Below the pieces are notes generated by a model. It worked only from the letters and a program-made list of their open reading frames with translations, ran no database searches and was not told the origin of the DNA. This document shows, piece after piece, positions 1 through 11,578 of a stretch of 64,000 bases of DNA. Position numbers and translations under genes: made by a program. This DNA comes from Talpa occidentalis. Taxonomy: Eukaryota > Chordata > Mammalia > Eulipotyphla > Talpidae. Each line of letters opens with the position of its first letter. Within the stretch, counting starts at the first letter, position 1. The stretch spans positions 56,583,361 to 56,647,360 of the forward strand of contig NW_023605194.1 of NCBI RefSeq assembly GCF_014898055.3, written 5' to 3'.

Positions 1-215
1 AGTAAAAATCAAAATCAACAAGGAACTATAAACCAGAGACACACTACAGCGGGGGAGGAGGGAGTAGGATCAAAACAAGGGGGGGTGGGAATTGTATGGG
101 GACAATAATCAAGATGAAAATGCATACATTATGCAAAAATGAAAAATGATGTAAAATATATAAAATTAAATAATAATAATAATAAATATGATGTTAAAAA
201 TAAAAAAAAATTCTG
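1..215 (+). mobile_element. LINE-1 3' UTR fragment, plus strand
   Basis: The left edge of the window cuts into a LINE-1 3' UTR. It shows the AATCAAAATCAACAA and CCAGAGACAC motifs seen in the younger L1 3' UTRs at 13.9 kb and 60.0 kb, then a G-rich stretch, ATTGTATGGGG, and a tail of ATGAAAAATGATGTAAAATAT. The same tail ends the L1 fragments at 34.4 kb and 37.7 kb, so this belongs to that somewhat older subfamily. It finishes in an A/T-rich (AAT)n tail. Confidence 0.75.
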
Positions 216-814
216 CTTAGGCTAAAGCTCATTCAGCAAACTCACTGTGTACAAAATAAATTCTCAAAGTCACCTTTTAGGATTGTTTGAAAAGTAAACA
301 GGTCATCTCATGAGGGAGACAGTGTCTAAAATCTGTTTTTTTTAATAACAGTTTGATGTTATTTCTTTTTATCTGTTTAATTTCTGTCTTTTTTGTTGTG
401 TTGTTTTTATTTTGTGTTTTTGTCATTTTGTTTTATTCAGTACCTTTCTGCAAGGAGATTTAATGTCTTTCAGTTGTTCATTGAAAGATCATTAAAGAAA
501 TAGTTTTAAATATGAGAACTCTAAATAAAAGCCTCAGTAGTTGAGTCTACATATTGTGACAATATTTACCTAGTGTAAACCCTGAATTAAGCCTTTGAAT
601 TGTATTAAAATAAGAAAAATTAAGAGTAAATTTTCTTATGTTTTTAATAAGTATGCCAATTAGAGTACATTACAAAGAAATTCACAATCTACAACATGAA
701 GAAAAAGTCTTTATTTAGTATTTGCATGAGGGTATTAAAGACTTCAACTGCAAAAGAAAAAGAAGAAAATCCTGCCTTTTGTGACAGTGTGAATGAGGCT
801 CGAGGGTATTATGC
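216..814. other. No gene seen; AT-rich unique sequence
   Basis: I see no repeat family, RNA gene or convincing open frame here. It contains T-rich runs near 340-430. Confidence 0.5.
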
Positions 815-1250
815 TTTGCGAAATAAGTCAGAGAGAGAAACAAAAAATACTTTATAATTTCACTTACATGTGAAAAGTAAAAAAAAAAAAATCATGCAAA
901 GAGATGAGATGTTTGCTTATCAGAGGCAGGGGGTAAGGTATGGGTAAAATGTGGGTGTGGGTAAACTTCCAGTTTCAGGTGTGGGTAAACTTCCAGTTAT
1001 AAAATAAAAAAAGTTATATGATGTAAAACTCATGACTATAGTTAATGATACTATATTTTATATTTGAAATATTCTTAGAGAGCAGATGTATAAAGTTCTT
1101 ATGAAAAGGAAAATTACAATGTGAGGTATTAAATATTAACTAATATTGTTGCAGTTATTTTGTAATATATACAAATGTAAAATCATTATGTTGCACATTA
1201 TAAATATATACAATGGTATATGTCAATTTTATCTCAATAAGACTGGAAAA
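815..1250 (+). mobile_element. Older LINE-1 (L1M-type) 3' end
   Basis: This resembles the conserved eutherian L1M 3' end. The order is GCGAAATAAGTCAGAGAGA (end of ORF2 region), AAACTTCCAGTTATAA, TATTTGAAATATTCTTAGAG, AATCATTATGTTGCAC and finally TGTCAATTTTATCTCAATAA before an A-rich tail. A short unit reading GTGTGGGTAAACTTCCAGTT is present twice (around 955-999), a small tandem duplication inside the 3' UTR. Confidence 0.65.
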
Positions 1251-1435
1251 AGTAGGACTTCTTAGAAAGATCAGAGGCCCAAAGACCCTTGCCATCTTCA
1301 TCAACCTCATCTACCCTGTAAATTCTGGTATTTGTATTTCCCTTTATGGTTGTTGGCTTTGAACATAACTCCTTATTCAGACAACTTTTAGAACCAGTTT
1401 TGCACTGTGACCAAGACTGGCAAAATCCCCCTTCA

Positions 1436-1696
1436 GGGCCTCTCCGGTGGTGCAGTGGTTGAGCACTGCGATGTGAAGCTGCCCGCAGCCTCTGCAGAGC
1501 CAGTTCCATCCCTGGCCTCCAGCGAGGGTCCCACATGGCGCGCAGACCTCTCCTGCCCCCCACTGCTCCCCTCAGCAGTGTACTTCGTCAGTGTGCCTGT
1601 TCTGTTCTCCACTATGAGAACTGGTGAATTCTCTCACCCTCCCGTGCTTCTGACTGTACCCAGTGCTTGTATAAATAAATAAAATATTTAAAAAAA
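1436..1696 (+). mobile_element. tRNA-derived SINE, type A1, full length
   Basis: A complete copy of the dominant SINE. The tRNA-related head (GGGCCTCTCCGGTGG with a degenerate box B at about 1497) is followed by the body, with CCCACATGGCGCGCAGACCTC and CTCAGCAGTGTACTTCGTCA, and by an AATAAATAAAATATTTAAA tail. The target-site duplication AAAATCCCCCTTCA lies at 1422-1435 and 1697-1710. The family has internal Pol III boxes A and B, and an AATAAA plus TCTTT tail typical of T+ SINEs. Small open frames across it are by-products. Confidence 0.9.
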
Positions 1697-1710
1697 AAAA
1701 TCCCCCTTCA

Positions 1711-2396
1711 ATGGAAACTTGAGCTAATAAAGTGGAGAAATACTTAACTGTCTTGGTAATAACTGAGTTTTCTTATGGAGTAGTTTCTATGTGTTTTTTA
1801 TTCCAGATGTCTTCATTTCCTGGGATAAAATTTGGAATGCCATGAGAGGAAGTATAGTCCAAATAAACTGATAAATAGATTGATCTATAGATGATAGAGG
1901 AAAGATTGAGGGGAATAAATTTTATGTGTTATATATATTATATATACATACACACACATATATATACATTTATATTCTTTCTGTATTTTTACTTGCATTT
2001 TGCTTTCTGAAGTCAATGACCATGAAGTTTTAGATTTTGAATATTCAATATCTACTCACAAACATGAGTACAAGTAATAGCTGGCAAATAACTAAGCATA
2101 AATATAAAAATGAATTACCCAACTTCTGCTGCTGAACTAAATGGGGAAGTTTCCTATTTTTGCCTTACCATAATTAGTTTAGTAATTCTTGTAGCTGTAT
2201 TCATTAATTTCACTTTTAATTTCCTGCATGATTTTTACCATCAAAATGATTTCTTTTAAAACAAAAATAAAATTATACTTCTGTCCTACTCTCGGTCTTT
2301 ATACCAACTAAAATTCAGTTGTAGGGCACTAAAAGAGCTCTATTTAAGAAGAAAGAAATTAAACAAGGTAATTTTCCACTCAAAAACTTCTGCTTT
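1711..2396. repeat. Unique AT-rich sequence with a TA/CA microsatellite
   Basis: The only structured element is a mixed (TA)n/(CA)n simple repeat at about 1925-1973. The remainder shows no recognised repeat or gene. Confidence 0.55.
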
Positions 2397-2945
2397 AAGG
2401 AAGATGGAGTAGACACACTTTCCCCTCTTGCCACTAAGTACAATAAAAACCATTAAGATCATATATAAAATAATCAGAAGAATACATTGAAAGAAGACAA
2501 GAAGAAAGCAAAAAGTCTAAAGACCTTAGGATCATGGGCTGACTCCCTGGTTAGCCCTCTGTGTTTGTTTTTACATTCCTGTTTTCTGAACATGGAAATG
2601 AAAAAATCAGAAATGGGGAAATTCTAGCAAGCACAGATGGAAAAGCCCCAATATCATTTGGCTTTCTTTAGCCAAAAGACTGGGAAAGAGGTAGCTTATC
2701 AAAACAAACAATATATTTTTTTTAGACAGTAATCATTACACTTTAGCCAAGCTATATAAAAATCTGTGAATTTCCCTAATAGCTGAAAACTTCTCAAATT
2801 TTGCAGAAGAGAAACTTACAGATTCAGGGAGTTAAAAGATGCCAAAAGAAGAAAAATTCAGAGACTAATCCACATCAAAATACCATGGCAACCTTCTTTA
2901 AAAGAAAATGGTGAAAATGAAATTGCAGTATGCTAAAATTTATGA
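2397..2945 (+). mobile_element. Degraded LINE-1 5'/ORF1 remnant (old L1M)
   Basis: The stretch begins with GGAAGATGGAGTAGA, like the start of many L1M 5' ends. At 2785-2900 it has CTGAAAACTTCTCAAATTT, GCAGAAGAGAAACTTACAG and ATTCAGGGAGTT, which resemble the ORF1 3' half of old LINE-1s. The spacing is too short for an intact element, so an internal deletion is likely. No open frame survives. Confidence 0.4.
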
Positions 2946-3424
2946 GAAACAGCTTCAGAATTCTGTTTCTAAAGGTTTAAAGGATTTTTATTCTATTTAG
3001 GCAGTTTCCCTTTGAATGTTTCTAATGTTTTGCATTAAAATTTACTATATTCTTAAACTCCAAATTTGTTTGCAAGAACTCATAGGGAAAATAGGATGCC
3101 CTACACCTTGGAAAAATTGAGAGCTTTGGTTTGAGCTTACCTGGGCACTCAGATGGACATTTCTTTCCCTTCAGAGGGTCCCTTCCTGGAAAATGGAGTA
3201 ACAGCTGATTTATGCCCTCTTATCTCCCCAAACAGAAACTCCTTTTATCTCCCCCCTCCAACCCTACCCCTGGCAGAAGACTTAGCCTCCCTGGTGCAAG
3301 TGGGCCCCAGCAAATTTTTGCACCTTCTCAGCGAGGTGTTCTAATTCTTTACCCAGCAACAGCTGCAATACTCAAAGAATTTTTTCTGATAGAATATAGT
3401 AGAGTTCTCCCACAAACCTAGTAT
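2946..3424. other. No gene seen; unclassified
   Basis: Between two LINE-1 pieces. A C-rich block at 3150-3330 encodes two short overlapping frames of fewer than 70 codons with no recognisable domain. It could be more L1M 5' sequence, which I cannot show. Confidence 0.4.
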
Positions 3425-3784
3425 CTGTTTATTATTGTTGTTGTTGTTTATTGAGATAGCACTGATTTGCAATGTTGTTTGTGGTTTCGAAGTACAGGAT
3501 GTCACTGTTTAGGTGTTGTTAGCAACAATACCCACTATAAAAACCTTTATAGTGTACCACTATAGCTCATTATGCTCCCTCCGCACTTTGTTCTAGCCTT
3601 TCCGCCACCCCTCCAATACTGGTAGTCGCCGTTCTACATCAGAATTCTAGGGTTTGTTTTTAAAGTTTATCTGATTCTATATTGTTTTCTTTTTTTTTTT
3701 TTTCTGTTCCATATATAAGTGACACCACCTGGTATTTGCATTTTACACTGATTTCTTTTGCTTAACATAAGGACATCCAACTGT

Positions 3785-4040
3785 GGGCCTCCTTGGTGGC
3801 ATAGGGGGTTAAGTCTCAGCACTGTGAAGCTCTTGGCAGCCACTGTCGGCCAAGGAGGTAACTCACATGGAGCAGCAGACCTCTCCTGTCTCACCTGCTG
3901 CTCCCACCAGCAGTGTTATTTCAGTAGAACCACCTGTTCTTGCCCCTACTCTGTTGTGAATCTTCTCACCCCCTGAATCTCTGGCCTACACCCCAGCTTT
4001 TATATGCATGAATAAAATAAATCTTTAGGAAAAAAAAAAA
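3785..4040 (+). mobile_element. tRNA-derived SINE, type B
   Basis: Nested in the old LINE-1 3' UTR. The flanking duplications are GACATCCAACTGT (about 3772-3784) and GACCCTCCAACTGT (4041-4054), with one or two mismatches. The tail reads GGCCTACACCCCAGC, then ATGCATGAATAAAATAAATCTTT. Divergence of the head and duplication fits the oldest SINE type in the window. Confidence 0.85.
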
Positions 4041-5526
4041 GACCCTCCAACTGTATGTGTTTTGCAAATGGCAAGGGTTTATCTATTTTGATGGCTGAAT
4101 AGTATTCCATTGTGTAAATATACCACATCTTTCTGATTCATTAATCTGTTTTGAGCACCTAAGTACTTTCCATAGGCTGGCTATGGTAAATAGATACCTA
4201 AGAGTGTAATTGGTGAGTCATATGGAAGATTCATGTTTAATCTTTTGAAATACCTCCATATTTTTTCCATGGGGGCTGGATCAAACTACATTCCCATCAA
4301 TATTATTAGAGATCTTTTACATATCTTAGACATCAATTTTTTGGGGGTGGTCTTTTTGATGTGGGCCATTCTTACAGGTGTAAAATGTTATTTCATTATG
4401 GTGTTAATTTACATTTTACTGATAATGAGTGCTGATGAGAATTTATTCAGGTGCCTGTTGGCCAGCTCTATGTTCAATTAGAAGTGTCTAATTGGCTTTC
4501 CTACCAAGTTTTTGACTGTGATATTTAATCTATTTTTGTTGAGTTGTATGTGTTCTTTGTAGATCTTGGATATCAATCCCTTCAGATATATGGTGTGCAA
4601 ATATTTTCTCCCATTCAGTAGAGTGTCTATTTGTTTTAGCAACCATTTCTTTAACTGTGCAGCTTTTTGGCTTGATATAGTCTCTATTGGTTATGTTCTC
4701 TTTTGTTGTCTTTGCTGTTGGAGACAAATCCAGGAAGACATTCCTGACACCTACATCATAGAGTGTTTTATCTATGTTGTCTTCCATGTGTTTTATGGTT
4801 TCAGGTCTAATGTCCAAGTCTTTTATCCATTTTGAGTTTATTTTTCTGTATGGTGTGAGATAGTTGTCTGGTTTCATTCTTTTGCATGCATCTGTCTAGT
4901 TTTCCTGTCATCATTTATTGGTAAGGTTTTTTTTTTTTGATCCAGTGTATATTCTTGACTATTTTGTCATAGATAAACTGTTCATATAGGTTTGGGCTTA
5001 TTTCTGGGCTCTCAGTTTTATTCCATTGATCTGTGTGTCTATTTTTCCATTACCTGTTTTGATGAATGACTTTGTAGCATTGTAGCGTTCAAACTTCCTA
5101 GTTTGAAGTCTGAGAGTGTGATACCATTATTCTTCCTTTGTTTTCTCATAATTGTGTTGGATTCTCAGTGTCTTTTGTGGTTCCATATAAATTCCAGTAA
5201 TGTTTGTTACATTTCTAAGAAGAATGTCATTGAAACTGTGGTAGGAATTACATTGAATATGTATATTGCTTTGGGTAAGATGTCCATTTTGATAATGTTA
5301 GTTCTTCCAAACCATGAGCAGAGAATTTTTTTTTAATTTCTTTGTCTTCTATTTATTTTAAGAATTCCTTTTAATTTCTTTTGTATAGGTCATTCACCTC
5401 CTTTATTAAGCTTACTTTCAGGTATTTAATTTATTTTGGTCTAATTGTAAATGGGATTTTTTTTCTTAATTTCTTCCTATCCTAGCTCATTATTTGTATA
5501 TAGGAAGGCAATTTGTTTGTATAATA

Positions 5527-5654
5527 TATATATATATTTTTTTTTTTTTTTTTGATGGGACCCTTGCCTGCTGCTGAGGAATGATCCGGCGCTGCAGAGG
5601 CTGTGGGCAGCCTCGCAGCCCAGCGCTCAACCGCTGCGCCACCAGGGGAGGCCC
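5527..5654 (-). mobile_element. 3'-shortened SINE (tRNA head plus poly-A), minus strand
   Basis: Only about 105 bp of the type A head (5' end, box A, box B region) is present. It ends at GGGTCCCATC and goes directly into an A-run, with TA repeats after it. A perfect 13-bp duplication, TGTTTGTATAATA, lies at 5514-5526 and 5655-5667. The element is therefore a genuine insertion of a shortened RNA, not a later deletion. Confidence 0.85.
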
Positions 5655-6669
5655 TGTTTGTATAATAATTTTATAATGTGCCACATTGCAGAACTGATTT
5701 ATTGTTTCAATTAGTATTTTGTTGTAGGCTTGAGGGTTAATTATGTGTATTATATTGTCATCTGTAAATAATGATAGTTTTATTACTTATTTTCCAATAT
5801 GGATTTGTTTTATATACCTCTGTTGCCTAATTGTTCTAGCTAGAGCTTCCAATACTATGTTGAATAGTAGTGATGAAGGTGGATCTCCTTGTCTCATGCA
5901 AGATCCTCGTAGAAAAATTTTCCATTTTCCGTCACTGAGAATGACATTAGCTGTGGGTTTATCATATATGGCCTTTATTAAGTCGAGATACGTTCCATCA
6001 TTGCCTATTTTTTTGAGAATTTTTATCAAAAGCATATGCTGAATCTTCTCAAATGCTTATCAGCATCTATTGACATGGTTATATATATTTATCTTTTCTT
6101 TTGCTGTTGTGGTAAATTGCACTGATTGGCTTGTTGATGTGGAAATATCCATGTCCCTGGTATAAATCCCACTTGGTCATGGGGTATAATCTATAATGCA
6201 TTGTTGAATTCTGTTTGCTAAAATTCTGTTACAGCTTTTTGCATGTGTTTTAATTGTGAAAATTGGTCTATAGTTTTCTTATTTCATATTGCCTATGTCT
6301 GGTTTTGGTATTAGTATAATGTTGGCTTCATAAAATCTTTTTGGGACAATTCCTTCTTTCTCAATTTTCTGAAATAGTTTTTATGAGGCTAGCGATTAGT
6401 TCATTTTTAAGGTTTGTTAGAACTCGAACTCTACTTGTGAAATTGTCTGGTCCTGGATCTTTGTTTCTTTGGAAACTTTTGATAACTTTCAACTTCCTTC
6501 TCAAATAGTACAGCTTTTGCTATCTCACTAAGTTCTGGATGGTTGTGTACTAATTGCTATTTGTCTTGAGTTACCTTTCACTTTTTTCTTTAATTTCCTC
6601 TTTAACCCATTTGTTATTCAATAATGTATTGTTCAGTGTCCACATATTAATAGATTTAATTATAAAAAA

Positions 6670-6865
6670 TAAAGTGTCTTTGTGGGAATGTATTCTGTAT
6701 ATCAATGTCAATACCTCAGTTCTGATATTATGATAGAGTTTTGCAAGACCTTAATATTTGAAGAACTAGGTAGTAAAGGGAACATGGGATTTCTCTACAT
6801 TATATCTCAGAACTGAATATCTAAATTAAATTTAATATTTATCTGTAGTTAAAAATCTTCTCAAA
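6670..6865 (+). mobile_element. L1M-type 3' end remnant
   Basis: The order GATATTATGATAGAGTTTTGC, then GGTAGTAAAGGGAACATGGG, ATTTCTCTACATTATATCTCAGAACTG and finally AATCTAAATTAAA resembles the L1MC/L1MD/L1ME 3' UTR. That family typically reads CTGGGTAAAGGGTACACGGGA followed by TCTGTATTATTTCTTACAACTG. No coding sequence remains. Confidence 0.5.
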
Positions 6866-7239
6866 ATGCTTATTAAACATGAAAAATAAAAAAAAATAAT
6901 TCCCTTTCATCATCTTATGGACATAGTCATGTTTGGATCAATTTTGAGACTGTTGAAACATTTACATTAAAAGAGAAAGTCAAAGGACAGAGCAAAGAGG
7001 TTAGGTGGCAGAGCAATAAGTTAAGTCATTGAACCGAGAAACCCTATTAGCCACTCTTAGTTCTATTCTACATGTAGTTGTAGTCTCTGGTTATGTTAAA
7101 TATATTGTTCCTCCTAAAAATAGATTATAGCAACATACACATATTAGAATAACCAAATTTAACAGACTTACAATGCCAAGTATTAACAATGTGTGAAAAA
7201 CTAAAATCCACATATACTTTGTTGAATATTAAAATAGTT
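6866..7239. other. No gene seen; AT-rich
   Basis: Unique-looking sequence between two LINE-1 remnants. No recognised repeat, RNA gene or coding signal. Confidence 0.45.
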
Positions 7240-8125
7240 CAGCTATTTTTACACATTATTTAGAATTTTATTTTGTATTTAAACATACAACTCCAACACC
7301 AAGCAATTATACTTCACTGCACTTACAAAAGAGAGATTAAAAAACACATATTTACACAAATATTTGTATGCACATAATCATAACAACTTTATTTATAACA
7401 ACCCCAAATTTTATGCACTGAAGATATCCACCAACAGGTGAATGCATAAGTAAGATTCTGTATAACTGGACCTCTCTGGTGGCGCAGGAGGTTGAGTGCT
7501 GCGCTGTGAAGCTGTCTGCAGCCTCTGCAGCATGGGTTCAATCCCGGCTGGCCGGCGAGAATCCCACATGGCGTGGCAGATCTCTCCTGTCTTGCCCACT
7601 GCTCCCGTCAGCGGTGGGTTTCGTCAGTCCGCCTGTTCTGTTCCCTGTTCTGTCTTTGGTGAATCCTTTTACCCTCCCACGCACATCTGGCCTGTGCCCT
7701 GGTTCTTGTATAAATAAATAAATCTTTAAATAAAAAGATTCTGTATAACTGCAATAACACTACAATAAATAGTAATGAATTACTGATGAAACTCTATATG
7801 AGGATCTTGACAACATTATGCAAGGTTTACAAAATGACACAAATGTTATATACTCTGTGAGCCCATTTGTTTATTTTATAATTCAAGAAAATGCAAACAA
7901 ATGTGTAATAGCAAAAAGTAGATAAATGGTCGCCTGCTGTTTGAAGCCATAGGAAAGACACAAGAAAACTTTTGGGGTGATATAAATATTCTATATTTAG
8001 TGATTTTACAAGTATGAATAGTTTTCAAATCTCATCAAATTTTGTGCATTATTTAGTACAGTACATTTTAGTATTTTACATAGTTTATACCTCAGTGAAA
8101 CTAGTTGTATATAGTCACTAGTAAT
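7240..8125 (+). mobile_element. L1M-type LINE-1, end of ORF2 plus 3' UTR
   Basis: Matches the remembered order of the ancient L1M tail: ATATTTGTATGCACATAATC, CAACTTTATTTATAACAACC, GATATCCACCAACAGGTGAATG, GACAACATTATGCAA, TGGTCGCCTGCTGTTTG, AACTTTTGGGGTGATATAAAT, AAATCTCATCAAATTTTG and TTATACCTCAGTGAAA. The copy is interrupted by the SINE at 7469-7734. It is heavily mutated and non-coding. Confidence 0.7.
7469..7734 (+). mobile_element. tRNA-derived SINE, type C
   Basis: Full length. A perfect 17-bp target duplication, AAGATTCTGTATAACTG, lies at 7452-7468 and 7735-7751. Head GGACCTCTCTGGTGGCGCAG and box B GGTTCAATCCC; tail CATCTGGCCTGTGCCC then TTGTATAAATAAATAAATCTTT. It splits the L1M tail, so it is younger than that element. 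Confidence 0.92.
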
Positions 8126-8835
8126 CCTGGGAAAGATAATTCTAGGCTGGCCACAATTGAATGTCATTTGCTGAATTGGTAGGGCAAGAGTGTTGCTGAA
8201 TCATTAGCTGTTAGGAAAGTGCAATTTGTTATACGTGATGTGGCTGCAACTTCCATGTCATAAGGCAGCTTCTGGACTTATTCAGTTCAATAACACCATG
8301 TTATGGTTGCAAATCAGTGAAGAGAAGCTGCTGTTGTCCTTTTTATTATTTCCCAACATCCATAATGATTGTAACTTGACATGGTAGAAAAACTCAAAGT
8401 TTCCAGGTATAGACAGATAAAGCAGGTATTTAGTTATATGAATTTAACATTTAAAGTACTAGAATCTTTTTAGTATGAATATTTACTAAATATAGGGTGG
8501 GTTGTACTTATACTAAATAAAATTATTATTTAATTCAATGGTTCCTATATTTATTTTCTAAATCTGCTAACCCTGCTCTGAGACCAGGGAGCAGCATATA
8601 ATGATACAATAGCAATATTATATCCTTGTCCAAATTTCAAATCTCATATAAGTACATCTAACTAGCAGAAACTTATTTTCATCAAGAGACTTAGCTGCAA
8701 GGGAGGAAAATAATATGATATAAATGATAGTTTTCCAGGTTTTGCATTACAGGAAGGCATAATAAAAATAGATTGAAATGGATGCTGAGGGCCAATTAAG
8801 CAACTTCTGCTTTCCCATTCCCACGCCAATAATTT
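8126..8835. other. No gene seen; unique
   Basis: No recognised repeat or coding signal. Composition is typical AT-rich intergenic or intronic DNA. Confidence 0.5.
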
Positions 8836-9010
8836 CTCATTGCTTTGAGTAAAATCCAGAGTTCTCTGCAGGCCTGAAGACTGATGTTATATGTCCCAGA
8901 ATCCCTCAGTCATCTCATTTATTTCAAACCCACCCTGCTTACTCTTCCTTAGGCCCGTTGTTCTTATTTCTTTCTTTGAAAATACACAGTTTTTTCTGAC
9001 TTTAGGTTTG
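8836..9010 (+). mobile_element. L2 (LINE-2) 3' remnant
   Basis: Similar to the L2 3' region in order and wording: TAAAATCCAGAGTTCTCTGC, GGCCTGAAGACTGATGT, CATCTCATTTATTTCAAACC and CACCCTGCTTACTCTTCC, followed by GCCCGTTGTTCTTATTTC. Highly diverged and non-coding. Confidence 0.45.
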
Positions 9011-9560
9011 TGTACTTTCTAGTCTTTGAATAACTTACAGCATTTTCTAATTTCCAACACCTAAAACCATATTTGACCATATTTATCTGGATAAGTTGCT
9101 TAATGCTTGCTTGTTGGTTGGATAGCATGTCCATTTTTTTTTTAATTTGTATTCCTTAGAAGGGGTTTCCCAGGATAACATGAGATTAAAGGTGGCTTAT
9201 CCTGAGCCAATGAGAATGCATTCATTGTATAATCAACTTTAAAAATATCTTTGGGTATTTGAGAGTATTTTTTAATAGGAAGCGCCACTTCATTTTATTA
9301 ATTTCACATTTTCTAATACCTTAATGAAATAAATGTTGTAATTTAAGTTTGAATAAGCTAAAAACATGGATTCTTATAAATACAAGCAAGGATTTAAATC
9401 CTGATGATAGTTTCTGAAGATCATGAAATGGAGCAAACAAAAGAGGCAACAGGGAGAACCAGGTTGTTGGGTTCTCAGCAATGTGCTTACAACTGCAGGA
9501 CATGTCTCAAAACCAGACATTTGGGGAGAAACAACAACAGCAACAGAATTTACTTACAGG
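9011..9560. other. No gene seen; unique
   Basis: Contains short open frames on both strands (for example 9404-9622, 72 codons) with low-complexity or arbitrary residue content and no domain. Treated as chance frames. Confidence 0.5.
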
Positions 9561-10520
9561 GAGCAAGCAGGGGGAGATCTAGGAGAGAGAAAGAGAAAGT
9601 TTATAGACCAGTAATTGAATGATGCAATCTAGCCTACACCAGAGCGTGGCAATATTGCACAGTGCAAGTCGCAAGTGGAAGATGGCATTTGTCCACTGAA
9701 CAGAGCCTGGGAGCCCAGTTACATGTGACAGAAGGTGACAGCTGACCCTACAATAACAGCCTTGGTCACTATCACCCATATAGAGGAAAGGTCCACCCTC
9801 TGTTCAGGAGAAAGTTGTCAGGACCAGGAACTGTACACATGGAGGATGAAAGGGTGGTGGCCAATCAGAAATCACCAGAACTTAGAGGCCAAAAGTCAAG
9901 CTGATACAGTCCACCAAGAGTCCTGCTTTTAAAGTACTCATAGCCACTTCTCCCCCTTCTGCTCCCTCAGCAAGGGGTTTGGAGTCTTGAAAGTACAACC
10001 TTTTACCTTAAAGAGCCATCAACTGCCTCTGAAGTTGGTCCCAGTCATCATTGAGATAGCAGAGTGGGATAGAATGTCTGGGAAAGCAGCATAATTTCCT
10101 CATACTGTCCTGGTCCTGGGATAATAGTAGCTGCAATGTGGCCTCCCCTGATCCCAGGACTAACAGCTGTGGTCTGGAGCAATAGACAAGCCCAGTAGAG
10201 GGAGATCAGGAGCAGCAGGGATGGGGACTCGGGGAAAAAATAGCATCAGGATCCAAGACAGTCCTCCTGAAGGTGGCAGCAGTGTCTCCCCTATGCAGAA
10301 GGATTTCCCCTGACTTCCTAACCCAAACTCATCTGGGGGCAGTCCTCCCACTGTGGCCAAAGGAATGGAGGCAGTTGGCCAGGACATACAGCCCCAGTCA
10401 CTGCTTGGATTTTGCGCCTCTAGCAATTTGAGGGACTTTGTAGAAGTTCATGGAGAAGAGCCGATCACTGACCATCTTCTCCAATGTTCTTATTAAACAT
10501 ACACTTGTTTTAGCTTATTT
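9561..10520 (+). mobile_element. Possible old LTR-like block (unresolved)
   Basis: About 950 bp with clearly higher GC than its flanks. It holds a CCAAT box (GGCCAATCAG, about 9858), a weak TATA-like CTTTTAAAGTAC about 70 bp downstream and an ATTAAA near 10492. That is the promoter-to-poly(A) order of a solitary LTR on the plus strand. No terminal repeats or duplicated target were found, and no recognised family could be named. It could equally be a conserved unique segment. Confidence 0.25.
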
Positions 10521-10703
10521 AAGACTTTCTGTAAAGAAAGGAGATGTGACTAGTTAAATTGATTATAATTTTGCTTGAAGCATTATAGTTTTTCTTCCTA
10601 TGCTTTGCCTTTTGATTGAATATTTGTAACTTCTTTTGGGGGCTAGAGGGTTCCACAATATTGGTTCGGTAGGATGAACCGAAGTGCTTAAAGTTAAGTT
10701 ATT

Positions 10704-10925
10704 GGGCCTCCCCGGTGGCGCAGCGGTTGAGCTCTGCACTGCAAAGCTGTCCGCAGTCTCTGCAGCGCAGGTTCGGTTCCCTGCCGGCCAGGGAGAACCC
10801 CACATGGCGCAGCAGACCTCTCCTCCCTCGCCCACCGCTCCCCTCAGCAGTGCCCTCGGTCCGTCTGCCTGTTCTGCTCCCCGCTCTGGCTCTGGTGAAT
10901 TCTCTCATTCTCCCGTGCTTTTTTA
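10704..10925 (+). mobile_element. tRNA-derived SINE, 3'-truncated, A/C-like
   Basis: The head GGGCCTCCCCGGTGGCGCAG, a box B-like GGTTCGGTTCC and the body are complete up to CTCCCGTGCTTTTTTAAAT. The GTACCCAGTGCTTGT tail found in full copies is missing. No clear flanking duplication was seen, so a later 3' deletion is possible. Confidence 0.85.
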
Positions 10926-11578
10926 AATATTAAATTTGAATGCCAACTTATTTCCTTTACTCCATTTTAATCTGATAAATATATACATACACAAGTATAT
11001 GTGTATACATATGCATAAATACATACAACTCAATTTGGTTTAATAATATATTATGCTATCTACTGTGTATGCCAGATTAACATTTTCTACAAAATTATTT
11101 CACCTCTGGAAAGGAAATGTCATCTATATTTTCTAGAAATTGTTCTTCAATATGCCTAGGCAGGGATACTTTATAGTTAATACTGCAAGAAGTTTTAGGA
11201 TTTCGAAAAGTGTATTCTTAAAAATAAAAAGCACATCTTCACATCATAGGACTGGAAAGAAACTGGGTGTTATTTCAACCACTTGTTGAATAGAAAGCAA
11301 AAAATTGTACCAGCAGATGTAGTTAGGATTAGATTGCCCAAAATCATGTAATAAGGTTTAAATTTTTCAATTTGTAGCCTTTTAATCCTTCCATCACTTC
11401 AGATTGATGATTATGTATTATATTTACATATATGCATTTATGTTGATAAATTTTAGAATTCATATTTTATCATTATCATTCATTTTTGTTTGAGCTATGA
11501 TTGTTACTAACTTAAAAACACAATATGTAATTCATTAAAAGTGTTTTTCTTATCCTTTGTTTTTACATATTTTGTTCC
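10926..11578. other. No gene seen; unique AT-rich
   Basis: Begins with an AT-rich stretch of mixed TATG/CATA motifs (10978-11030). Otherwise no recognised element. Confidence 0.5.

Larger units (their letters stand above)
3425..6660 (-). mobile_element. Old LINE-1, minus strand, 3' UTR to ORF2 endonuclease region
   Basis: Read on the minus strand this is a LINE-1 truncated near the ORF2 endonuclease region at about 6.65 kb, running to its 3' UTR at about 3.43 kb. Recognisable pieces include the reverse transcriptase block around 5760-5800, with an FxDD-like motif (FTDD) and SSLLFNI-type residues upstream. The conserved C-terminal half, including [25 protein letters not shown] residues, is at 4530-4877. 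The frame is broken many times, and the copy is far more diverged than L1-A and L1-B. Two SINEs are nested inside (3785-4040 and 5527-5654). Confidence 0.85.

Noticed and set aside
1407..1682. 91-codon frame and other 60-120 codon frames sharing residues such as SAVYFVS and CSAPRSGSGEFSHP
   Set aside because: They recur in every type A or C SINE copy, so they are the GC-rich SINE body read in different phases, not genes.
9404..9932. Open frames of 60-72 codons in the GC-richer block
   Set aside because: Mutually overlapping on both strands without recognisable domains. Expected from base composition.
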